Assembly: GCA_022563075.1 (NCBI GenBank)
Contig: JADFOC010000181.1
Coordinates: forward strand, 1 to 6,030
Source: Pseudomonadota bacterium
Lineage (GTDB): Bacteria; Pseudomonadota; Gammaproteobacteria; Pseudomonadales; Pseudohongiellaceae
DNA length: 6,030 nucleotides
Reading direction: 5' to 3'
Shown here: piece after piece, positions 1-5,254 of the stretch
Layout: each line of letters begins with the position of its first letter
Numbering within the stretch: the stretch's first letter is position 1
The notes under the pieces: generated by a model
What the model saw: the letters and a program-made list of their open reading frames with translations, nothing else
Database searches by the model: none
What the model was told of the DNA's origin: nothing
Made by a program: the position numbers and the translations under genes

Positions 1-588
1 ACAGCCAGTTCCTATGCAGTAAATATCTGAGCGCAGCGGTCGTATTGGTATATCCATCTTAAACGCCGCCTCGGCGATGAAATATCGGTTTACGCTGGGC
101 GCGCAATAGGGACTTAAACTTTCAATCATCTTATCAAAATCAATCTTTACCAGGCTCTGCAACTCGTTGCTGCTGTCATTTGATGAAATGCCTGAGACTA
201 TTTGCCGAATAAGCGTAGCCCACAAATTCAGGCAAGCCATCGCTTCCTTCGCTGGAATAGAATAGGGCAATACAAAATCATACTCTCTATGCTGACCTTC
301 TGTTTTTCTAGGAGGGCTGATATAAAAATGGTCCGACACAATAATTCGGTGCTGTTGCTGAAGGGCAATAAACCACCGAAAATAATTTTGCACAACCCAC
401 AAGCTTGCATCCTCGATTGATTCAGTGGATGGTTCTACGGCATCGATTAGATGAGAGACAAATAGCGTAAGCTTGGTCGCATTGAAGTCTGGAGGAATCT
501 CTACGCGTATTCCTCCTATCAGGCCAGATTGTTGTAAGCCATGAATGAAGCCAGGTACGAATTGCATTTCGGGCTTTACGGTTATCAC
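1..588 (-). CDS. Cyanophycin-synthetase-like ATP-grasp protein, N-terminal part (3' end beyond the window)
   Basis: 196 codons are open on the minus strand to position 1, so the C-terminal part is missing. The GTG start at 588 is chosen because an in-frame TAA lies directly before it and a GAGG Shine-Dalgarno sits 6 nt upstream; the next in-frame ATG is codon 8. The recognisable part is residues 165-196. There SVNRYFIAEAAFKMDIPIRP followed by an IYCIGTG-type end matches the hinge seen in cyanophycin synthetase and related ATP-grasp proteins, 'AA..xGIPxxRL...(V/Y)QxGxG', which leads into the ATP-grasp fold. The catalytic lysines and metal-binding acids would be outside the window, so activity cannot be judged. 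Such enzymes ligate a carboxylate to an amine using ATP in the cytoplasm. True CphA and uncharacterised Mur-ligase or peptide-ligase-like relatives cannot be told apart from this piece. The coding call is strong; the family call is from remembered motifs. Confidence 0.62.
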   Translation of the reverse strand, partial: MITVKPEMQFVPGFIHGLQQSGLIGGIRVEIPPDFNATKLTLFVSHLIDAVEPSTESIEDASLWVVQNYFRWFIALQQQHRIIVSDHFYISPPRKTEGQHREYDFVLPYSIPAKEAMACLNLWATLIRQIVSGISSNDSSNELQSLVKIDFDKMIESLSPYCAPSVNRYFIAEAAFKMDIPIRPLRSDIYCIGTGC

Positions 589-594
589 TTATTG

Positions 595-598
595 CCTC
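595..598 (-). promoter_or_regulatory. Ribosome binding site deciding the GTG start at 588
   Basis: GAGG on the minus strand, 6 nt before GTG 588. It supports initiation at GTG rather than at the downstream ATG codon 8. The start region also carries a stem-loop just upstream (604-669). Confidence 0.6.
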
Positions 599-603
599 GT
601 TCT

Positions 604-669
604 ATGCTGAAGAGGTAGTGAGAGAGGAAGATTTCCAAGATATTTTCGGCATTTCACCTTCTTCAGCAT
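604..669. repeat. Long imperfect inverted repeat, possible 5'-UTR hairpin
   Basis: ATGCTGAAGAGGT (604-616) is the inverse of ACCTTCTTCAGCAT (656-669) with a single extra T; the loop is 39 nt. In a minus-strand transcript the 3' arm ends 5 nt before the GAGG Shine-Dalgarno of the ATP-grasp gene. The arm contains CCUC, which could instead pair with that GAGG. A regulatory role is inference only. Confidence 0.45.
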
Positions 670-997
670 TCTTTGAAAGCCAGGTCTCGCATCGTTTTAT
701 CAGGTATTGGCTATTTGCAAATGGTGAAAGCTAAACAGACTTGTTGTTTAAGTCCAATCCATTCACGCGTTTGCTTATATTGGATTCATGGAAAGGCTGT
801 CATGAGGTTGCATAGAGGAAATCCACGAGTCAGAATGAAATTGCGAATCCTGTGATCTTATTCGTACCCAGACTCCCGTTGTATTAGGCCAGAAAGGGAC
901 GGAGAGATTTAGTATTATTGCGTCTTATTAGGTGGTGCTACTTTTTCCAAACGTCAAAAAAAATGCCGGCCAAGATATTCTGGTCAGGTGTGTAGTT

Positions 998-1603
998 CTA
1001 TTCACACAAAGCGACGACTAGCTCAGACATTAGCGTCTCACCATTCCTGAATATGGGCCAACCATCACCAGGTAATATGGCTGTAATTCCCTTAATATCA
1101 GCCAGTTTCTTTACGGAAGCTATCGCTTCATCCAAGTCTTGCAGCTTGGCTTCGGGCAGCATGCAAAGTTTACCTCCGCTGTGAGCTCGAATAAGATCGC
1201 CCGTTATCAGGGTCTCCTCTTCAACCACAAACGCCAACTCGCCGTCTGTTTTTGAACCCGCCAGGCAATAGACATCCAGTCCTTCGATTAGACCTTTGCA
1301 TTCGTCCAGCCACCTTGAGCAGCGGATAGGGAAACTCGCTTGCTCGGCTGCCGGTCCCCAAATTTGCGCACCGGTTTCGGCCGCTAATTCTTCTGCGTGA
1401 CGAACATGATCGGAATTTGAAATAATAATTTGACTCAACTCACCCAGTGAGCCCAAATGTTTTTTATCGTGATCACTCAGTGGGAGAGGGTCAAAAACTA
1501 TATTTCCTGTCTCTCTAACCCAAAGATAACTATGAAAATCAATATTTCGATCCTCATCAAACTGACTCCAGCAATAGAGATTATTCTTATGCAGGGATTT
1601 CAT
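998..1603 (-). CDS. MBL-fold hydrolase-like protein with degenerate metal site
   Basis: 201 aa, ATG start, GGGA 7 nt upstream. The layout is that of a short metallo-beta-lactamase-fold protein. Residues 24-66 contain strand segments and the motif-2 region, read here as ISNSDH (61-66) instead of HxHxDH, so the first two histidines are Ile61 and Asn63 while Asp65 and His66 remain. TGD at 134-136 is the conserved bridging-aspartate motif. LPGDGWPIF (178-186) stands where the last ligand, normally Gly-His, should be. The motif-3 His is also not obvious: SKTDGE at 117-122 replaces the usual GHTPG. A subfamily of short MBL-fold proteins with 'TNxDH' and 'GDGWP/GDGEP' motifs is known to me, so the losses are probably family traits rather than decay. 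Substrate unknown; probably cytoplasmic, no signal peptide. It lies 143 bp downstream of the GNAT gene on the same strand. Co-transcription is possible, but the spacer is long. Confidence 0.72.
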   Translation of the reverse strand: MKSLHKNNLYCWSQFDEDRNIDFHSYLWVRETGNIVFDPLPLSDHDKKHLGSLGELSQIIISNSDHVRHAEELAAETGAQIWGPAAEQASFPIRCSRWLDECKGLIEGLDVYCLAGSKTDGELAFVVEEETLITGDLIRAHSGGKLCMLPEAKLQDLDEAIASVKKLADIKGITAILPGDGWPIFRNGETLMSELVVALCE

Positions 1604-1746
1604 GGTTTATTCCCAAAAATGATTCTTTTAATTAGTGATGATAACGACAGCACATAACGACCGCTATAGCCCACCAGCCCTATAGTGGCGAGTCTGACTC
1701 ACGGAGGGAATCACTGCCTGACGTTGAGAGTATTGCTGGTATGTAA

Positions 1747-2223
1747 TCAAGTGGAAACGACATCAGACCACAAGTCATGTGCCATCCGCAGGGCGGTTTC
1801 TTTCCCCTTATAATAACCAGGGATGCGTTGAATGACTTTATAGCCCATCGATGTATAGAATTTCCTTCCCTCTGTGTTAGTCAATCGTGTCTCTAGATAG
1901 ACAACACCATTTCCGCTAATTAGCGCCGTTTGCTCTAACCATTTTAGCATTCGTGTGCCTACGCCTTTGCGCCTGTGCTTTGGATGGACACCAAATAGAT
2001 TTAGAGTGGCTTCATCGTCCAGGTATTTCATGACGGCAAATCCAATCACCTGGTTGCCTTCGAGCGATAGGATTACATTGGAATTCGTTGCTTTGATCTC
2101 TCTGCTTACACGCGACGGGGTCCATGACCAACCTAGTCCTGATTCGATTAGATCTCGAGACATTTTTGCAATGAGTAGTGCGTCACTGGTTTTTGCTAAC
2201 CGTATTTGCTGGTTACAGATCAT
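1747..2223 (-). CDS. GNAT-family N-acetyltransferase (RimI-like)
   Basis: 158 aa from ATG 2223. The fold order is clear: beta-strand and helix at 6-45, VIGFAVMKYLDDEATLNLFGVHP (59-81), then the acetyl-CoA pyrophosphate loop KHRRKGVGTRML (82-93) with the R/QxxGxG/A signature RRKGVG. ETRLTNTEGRKFYTSMGY (111-128) carries the Asn and Tyr seen in RimI-type enzymes. It transfers acetyl from acetyl-CoA to an amine; the substrate (protein N-terminus, antibiotic or small molecule) cannot be read from the sequence. The frame extends to a GTG at 2265. Those 14 residues are translated from the attC-like palindrome, so the ATG, whose next residues match the family, is preferred. It has no evident Shine-Dalgarno, as is common in integron cassettes. 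Function beyond GNAT is not assigned. Confidence 0.82.
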   Translation of the reverse strand: MICNQQIRLAKTSDALLIAKMSRDLIESGLGWSWTPSRVSREIKATNSNVILSLEGNQVIGFAVMKYLDDEATLNLFGVHPKHRRKGVGTRMLKWLEQTALISGNGVVYLETRLTNTEGRKFYTSMGYKVIQRIPGYYKGKETALRMAHDLWSDVVST

Positions 2224-2233
2224 GACGTTTATT

Positions 2234-2301
2234 GTACAACTCGCATTTGATAAGCGGCGCGGCACACTGTGCGGTGTCCCGTTTTGATTCGATTGTTAGG
2301 C
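2234..2301 (-). repeat. attC-like imperfect palindrome (integron cassette recombination site candidate)
   Basis: Read on the minus strand, the element opens with GCCTAAC (2301-2295), an exact RYYYAAC core, then AATCGAATC. A hairpin follows, GGGACAC/GTGTGCC with a 6-nt loop. It ends with GCGAGTTGTAC, whose GTTGTAC matches GTTRRRY except at one base. The two outer arms pair (AAC..TCGAAT against ATGCGA..GTT) with a 2-nt AA insertion on one side, the kind of asymmetry attC sites use. Length is 68 bp, within the usual range. The GNAT ATG starts 10 nt after the element, as in gene cassettes. No integrase and no second clear site are visible, so this may be a lone or decayed site. Confidence 0.45.
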
Positions 2302-2452
2302 GCAAACTCACTATGGCTCTGAGAAAGTGCCTTATTGAACGCTGAGTGTAATTCTGATGAGTATTGTAGCATCTCTGCACGTCAGTTATCCGCCACTCAT
2401 CAAGCCAGTGAATTTGACTGTGGCTACCGCTTAAAGCGATATGTACGAAATA

Positions 2453-2851
2453 TCACGAGTCGAATAGACTGTCGATGATGGGACATTCTGGGACGTTACC
2501 CTGACTGCAATGTTCGGCCATTTCTATCAGTACCTGTTCCATTTTTCTAAGATCGCTAATTTTCTCGCTGATTTCCTTGGTGTGCACCAAGGTCAGGTCA
2601 TGTACTTGCCTGCAGGTATAGTCGCCGGTATCCACCAGGCTCATCAGGCTGATTATTTCCTTCAGGGAGAAGCCCAGACTTCGGCACTTGTGGATGAAGT
2701 TTAATCGTCTGACATCGCCTTCGTCGTAGAGTCTGCGCCCGCTCTCGCTGCGGGTCGCCTTGGGCAGGATATCTTCACGCTCGTAATAGCGGATAGTTTC
2801 GATATGGACGCCGGTTTTCTCTGCCAGGCTGCCGATTGATAGTGATTTCAT
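2453..2851 (-). CDS. merR: MerR-family metal-responsive regulator (mercury type)
   Basis: 132 aa, ATG with AGG 7 nt upstream. The N-terminal winged helix-turn-helix (residues 4-70) has the hallmark IGSLAEKTGVHIETIRYYER and SGRRLYDEGDVRRLNFI. A dimerisation helix follows (about 81-114), then a C-terminal metal loop. Cysteines at 80, 115 and 123 correspond to the three Hg(II) ligands of Tn501 MerR (C82, C117, C126). The C80-C115 distance of 35 is identical; the C115-C123 distance is 8 instead of 9. The ligand set fits a thiolate-rich soft metal, most likely Hg(II); a Zn/Cd/Pb-type sensor is the alternative. It is divergent from merC, with a MerR-type operator/promoter between them, and so probably controls merC and its own expression. 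In this family the protein stays bound and untwists a 19-bp spacer promoter when metal binds. Confidence 0.88.
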   Translation of the reverse strand: MKSLSIGSLAEKTGVHIETIRYYEREDILPKATRSESGRRLYDEGDVRRLNFIHKCRSLGFSLKEIISLMSLVDTGDYTCRQVHDLTLVHTKEISEKISDLRKMEQVLIEMAEHCSQGNVPECPIIDSLFDS

Positions 2852-2876
2852 GGAGTCACCTGTCGCAACAATTTAC

Positions 2877-2907
2877 TTGATCCTGTAGTGACTACAGGAT
2901 ACATAAT
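2877..2907 (+). promoter_or_regulatory. MerR-type promoter/operator of merC
   Basis: -35 TTGATC (2877-2882) and -10 CATAAT (2902-2907) are separated by 19 bp, the over-long spacer typical of MerR-activated promoters. The spacer region holds a perfect dyad, ATCCTGTAG (2880-2888), three bases, then CTACAGGAT (2892-2900). The site lies 26 bp from the merR start codon, so bound MerR would also sit close to merR's own start. The expected transcript start is near 2914, leaving a leader of about 50 nt before merC. Confidence 0.85.
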
Positions 2908-2953
2908 TGCCGGCTTAAATACACACATGCTGTGATTTTTGCAATATTCGCTA

Positions 2954-2960
2954 AGAGAGG
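2954..2960 (+). promoter_or_regulatory. Ribosome binding site deciding the merC start
   Basis: AGAGAGG followed by a 6-nt spacer and ATG 2967. A TTG at 2961 in the same frame directly abuts the Shine-Dalgarno and is therefore not a plausible start. Confidence 0.7.
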
Positions 2961-2966
2961 TTGAGC

Positions 2967-3347
2967 ATGAAATTTACCGTCATAGATAAAGTTGGCTCCT
3001 GCGGGACGCTACTCACCGCCATGGCTTGCCCGGTGTGCTGGCCGCTGTTTGCCAGTGCTGGCAGTGCATTGGGCCTCGGTGTATTGGCTCCCTGGGAGGG
3101 AATCATGATGCACTATGTGTTCCCGCCATTGGTGCTGGTGGCTTTGCTTGGCAGCTACATCAGCTACCGTAATCATCGACGGATGCTGCCACTGCTGGTT
3201 GGTTTGAGCTCGGGTTTGCTCATTCTGTTCGGATTCTATGTCGTGTGGCAATTGCTGTTCATGTATGTGGGTATATTCGGGTTACTCATAGCCTCACTGA
3301 TGAGTCATCTGGCCAACGCCAAGCAGACAAAGCTATGTCTAAACTAG
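2967..3347 (+). CDS. merC: MerC-family mercury transport protein
   Basis: 126 aa inner-membrane protein. The N-terminus (IDKVGSCGTLLTAMACPVCW) matches MerC, which begins with an 'ADKxGxxGSxxSAMGCxxCFPALASxGxAxGLG' pattern. The CPVC pair at residues 21-24, in the first membrane helix, is the Hg(II)-binding motif. About four hydrophobic segments follow (roughly 13-40, 50-66, 73-92, 94-114). The family moves Hg(II) thiol complexes across the inner membrane. Unlike Tn21 MerC, which has a second C-terminal Cys pair, this protein has only Cys124 in its tail. It is the first gene after the MerR promoter and overlaps the next gene by 13 bp, so the two are probably translationally coupled. No merT, merP or merA is present nearby. 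The family call is strong; metal preference is inferred from CPVC and the adjacent MerR. Confidence 0.87.
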   Translation: MKFTVIDKVGSCGTLLTAMACPVCWPLFASAGSALGLGVLAPWEGIMMHYVFPPLVLVALLGSYISYRNHRRMLPLLVGLSSGLLILFGFYVVWQLLFMYVGIFGLLIASLMSHLANAKQTKLCLN

Positions 3348-3544
3348 TTCTCGAGTCCACCATTGCATGCCCTGAATGTGGATTCAAAAAGGCAGAAACC
3401 ATGCCGACGGAGTTCTGCCTGTTTTTCTATCAGTGTTCCAGTTGTGGTGTTCGCTTCAAGCCCTTGGCAGGTGACTGCTGCGTCTTCTGTTCCTATGGGA
3501 GTTGTCCCTGTCCACCCATTCAGGAAGGTAATTGTAGCGCCTAG
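3335..3544 (+). CDS. GDCCVxC-domain small Cys-rich protein
   Basis: 69 aa, ATG at 3335 within the end of merC, with no strong Shine-Dalgarno of its own; coupling to merC is likely. The protein has two zinc-ribbon-like CxxC pairs (C12/C15 and C34/C37) and then the family signature GDCCVFCSYGSCPCPPIQ at 46-63. That family (annotated as GDCCVxC domain (seleno)protein) recurs in mercury-resistance loci. Eleven of 69 residues are Cys. Cys57 is unusual, as members I recall have Val at that position (SVPCPP). All signature positions are encoded by ordinary Cys codons, with no in-frame TGA, so this is the cysteine form. It is probably cytoplasmic, binding or passing on Hg(II) or other soft metals; the biochemical role is not established. 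Confidence 0.85.
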   Translation: MSKLVLESTIACPECGFKKAETMPTEFCLFFYQCSSCGVRFKPLAGDCCVFCSYGSCPCPPIQEGNCSA

Positions 3545-3689
3545 TTGCTAACGCTTGCTGGTCACTCATCATTGTCGGTGGCGGATGCAGCATCATCTTG
3601 TTTGTTGCTTTACCGGTGCTGAAAATGTGGTGCGCCATTGAAACCACTCGCTGGCTATTTTCGCTTGCACCGATAAAGCAGTACGGTCC

Positions 3690-4631
3690 TCAATTCTTTT
3701 TGAAGTAAGACCCCCAAATGCTTTCCATATGAAACGACAGGCAAACGCCGGCTATCAGGCCACCATTCACAATGAACGACCAGGTATTGGCGCCAAAACT
3801 GAAAACGTCGAAGCTGTAGAGCGCCAGCCCAATGCTTATCACCAGGAACAGGGGCGCGATTAGATAGCAGTGGACGCGACGACTGCGCAGGATGTTGATG
3901 CAGCAAACCAGAGCAACCGCGAAGAAAGCCAGCGCCGGAATCCTGGTCGCGATCGCGAAGCTACCCAGATTGCCCGCTAACTGCAATATGGCAAACGGCA
4001 GACCATAGAAGAGTAGCAATTGGCCGGCGCTGTCAAGCAGGTCACGTGAGCGTGGATCATCTGCCTGCAGTTTGATGAATTTATCGCCGTGGCTAGTTTG
4101 CTGCTGCTCCCAGCGATCGATATTATCGATAAAACCGGGGCAGTAATGTTCGGTGGCATCCTTGCCCCTTAGCATGCCCAACAGATGTGGAATAGCCCGC
4201 ATTTCGCATCCCGGGGTGGCCAGCAACGCCGAGAGTAAGAAGGAAATACCGAGGTGTGCAAACACATAGATTATCCACGGGGTTGCACTCACCCAGAAGG
4301 GAAAATCCAAGAGGTTGCCGGTCCAAAACAATGAAATGGCGATACCAGCGAGGAGCATGATTACCGAGAGAGTGCGTGGCCATGCCCCGGTGGCAACGCC
4401 AAAACCGATGTTAACGACGTAAGGCACCAGCAGTAAGCCAATGCCAATTAACATCCACCAGGAAGGATTCCCCAGATCATCCAGGGTTGATTGCATAGCC
4501 AGGTCCAGCGCCACCCAACTACACGGCATGCCCATTGCCAGCCTGACAATTCTGCCTATGGGGCCGGGCCGAAGCAATGTTCCCGGCGAATCGTAGTGAA
4601 AGGTATCTTTTAAACTGGTGCGGTCTGTCAT
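3690..4631 (-). CDS. Uncharacterised multi-pass membrane protein in the MerR regulon
   Basis: 313 aa, ATG 4631, with only a weak GGTGG-type Shine-Dalgarno. The N-terminal cytoplasmic stretch has RPGPIGRIVRLAMG (21-34). About five hydrophobic segments follow (roughly 35-48, 59-80, 87-105, 110-118, 120-139). A hydrophilic block then carries TPGCEMRAIPHLLG (139-152) and EHYCPGFIDNIDRWE (161-175). About four further segments follow (204-228, 231-248, 256-275, 283-300), and RSRRVHCYLIAP lies at 249-260. Cysteines 142, 164 and 255 sit in motifs with neighbouring His and look suited to metal or thiol binding. I do not recognise a named family. The two halves, each with its own Cys/His motif, may be two joined domains; the RVHCY motif recalls a separate group of small membrane proteins. 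The gene converges on the merC operon and has its own MerR-type promoter. A role in metal transport or tolerance is inferred from that. Confidence 0.8.
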   Translation of the reverse strand: MTDRTSLKDTFHYDSPGTLLRPGPIGRIVRLAMGMPCSWVALDLAMQSTLDDLGNPSWWMLIGIGLLLVPYVVNIGFGVATGAWPRTLSVIMLLAGIAISLFWTGNLLDFPFWVSATPWIIYVFAHLGISFLLSALLATPGCEMRAIPHLLGMLRGKDATEHYCPGFIDNIDRWEQQQTSHGDKFIKLQADDPRSRDLLDSAGQLLLFYGLPFAILQLAGNLGSFAIATRIPALAFFAVALVCCINILRSRRVHCYLIAPLFLVISIGLALYSFDVFSFGANTWSFIVNGGLIAGVCLSFHMESIWGSYFKKN

Positions 4632-4667
4632 GCCGAAACACCACCGTCTATTGCGATAATTACAGGC

Positions 4668-4698
4668 AAGTTACAACCTGTAGCAACTACAGAAGCAA
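4668..4698 (-). promoter_or_regulatory. Second MerR-type promoter/operator, upstream of the membrane protein gene
   Basis: On the minus strand, -35 TTGCTT (4698-4693) and a weak -10 TAACTT (4673-4668) are separated by exactly 19 bp. The spacer starts with the dyad CTGTAG (4692-4687), TTG, CTACAG (4683-4678). The dyad core and its distance from the TTG of the -35 are the same as in the merC operator. The predicted transcript start is about 30 nt before ATG 4631. The matching half-sites make control by the MerR encoded here the best guess. Confidence 0.75.
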
Positions 4699-4818
4699 CC
4701 CCTTATTTTTCGAATCACAGCCAAGTAACTACTCTTTTCTCTTACCAGGTGAATGTAAGGTAGGTAGAGACAGATACTATGATTCTACTCTTCTGCCTGT
4801 TGTTTTTGCCCGCGTAAT

Positions 4819-5195
4819 CTAAGAGCCAGTTAGATGAACTGAATACGGGCCATAACAGAGTTTTCTCAATATGGATCTTGGTCGCAGATACCAGCTCGCC
4901 CAACTCAACGGTGTATCGCCATGCATATCTTCGGTCTCTCTTAATGCGCCGGCCTTCAGTAACATGTCTATGCTTGTCTCGCTGCCGAATGCGGCCGCTC
5001 GATGCAGCGATGTATCCTGTTTGGCGCCGCAATCGCGCATAAAACTACCAGTCTCAACTGAGACTTTGGTTTGGACATTGGGATCGAGCTTGCTAAATTT
5101 CCTTGTGCCATGAAATCGAATACCAGCTCGGTTCGACCGGCTTTGATATTTGCTAACATCGCCTGCACCATCGATATCTCGCCACCGATATACAA
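4819..5195 (-). pseudogene. Ankyrin-repeat protein gene, frameshifted
   Basis: Two overlapping minus-strand frames make one homologous protein. The first, from TTG 5195 or more likely ATG 5171 (GAG 6 nt upstream), reads MVQAMLANIKAGRTELVFDF and on to MAQGN. The homology then continues in another frame with LDPNVQTK, DTSLHRAAAFG, IDMLLKAGA and GDTPLSWASWYLRP, ending LRKLCYGPYSVH before TAG at 4821-4819. LHRAAAFG..xxIxMLLKAGA and GDTPLSWA are ankyrin-repeat consensus stretches. The frame change falls near 5085-5098 and needs one added base. The region between LDPNVQTK and DTSLH looks shorter than two full repeats, suggesting an additional internal loss. A 16-bp palindrome lies at that point (5050-5065). 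It is 60 bp downstream of the DUF1330 gene on the same strand, probably the same transcript. A sequencing error is the main alternative to real decay. Confidence 0.68.
5050..5065. repeat. Perfect 7-2-7 palindrome inside the ankyrin remnant
   Basis: AGTCTCA, AC, TGAGACT. It coincides with the place where ankyrin homology is weakest (translated VSVET), so it may mark a deletion or insertion junction. Chance is possible. Confidence 0.5.
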
Positions 5196-5254
5196 AGTGG
5201 GGAGAAGAGTTTATTAAGCAATTCTCCACAATTAGATTAAGCAGAAACTAGTCT

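Larger units (their letters stand above)
589..997. other. Gene-poor stretch between the ATP-grasp and MBL-fold genes
   Basis: About 400 bases with no convincing complete gene on either strand. It contains the upstream region of the minus-strand ATP-grasp gene, with a long inverted repeat at 604-669. It also holds a 43-codon plus-strand open segment ending in TAA at 732-734 that reads like a protein C-terminus without a start. A short TCCAAT/ATTGGA inverted repeat lies near 758-784. The stretch from about 735 to 997 is A/T-rich and shows no clear terminator, RNA gene or promoter that I can support. Confidence 0.6.

Noticed and set aside
1652..1744. Possible second attC-like site between the GNAT and MBL genes (ACATAAC at the left end, GGTATGT at the right, GAGTC-T-GACTC in the middle)
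   Set aside because: The outer arms pair only over a few bases, the centre does not extend into a consistent stem, and the GTTATGT core departs from GTTRRRY. Not enough to call a cassette boundary.
2403..2424. Hairpin AGCCAGT / ACTGTGGCT downstream of merR
   Set aside because: The stem is interrupted by two unpaired bases and no T-run follows on the minus strand, so it does not support an intrinsic terminator.
3009..3251. 80-codon minus-strand frame opposite merC
   Set aside because: Antisense shadow; composition (many Gln and His) is typical of reverse reading of a hydrophobic gene.
3335..3544. Possible selenocysteine codon in the GDCCVxC gene
   Set aside because: All cysteine positions of the signature are TGC or TGT and there is no in-frame TGA before the TAG stop.
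4123..4383. 86-codon minus-strand frame inside the membrane protein gene
   Set aside because: Out-of-frame shadow of the 313-aa protein, no independent signals.
4779..4817. Tiny plus-strand hydrophobic peptide MILLFCLLFLPA after an A/G-rich stretch
   Set aside because: Twelve codons only, no clear promoter, and no context that needs a leader peptide.
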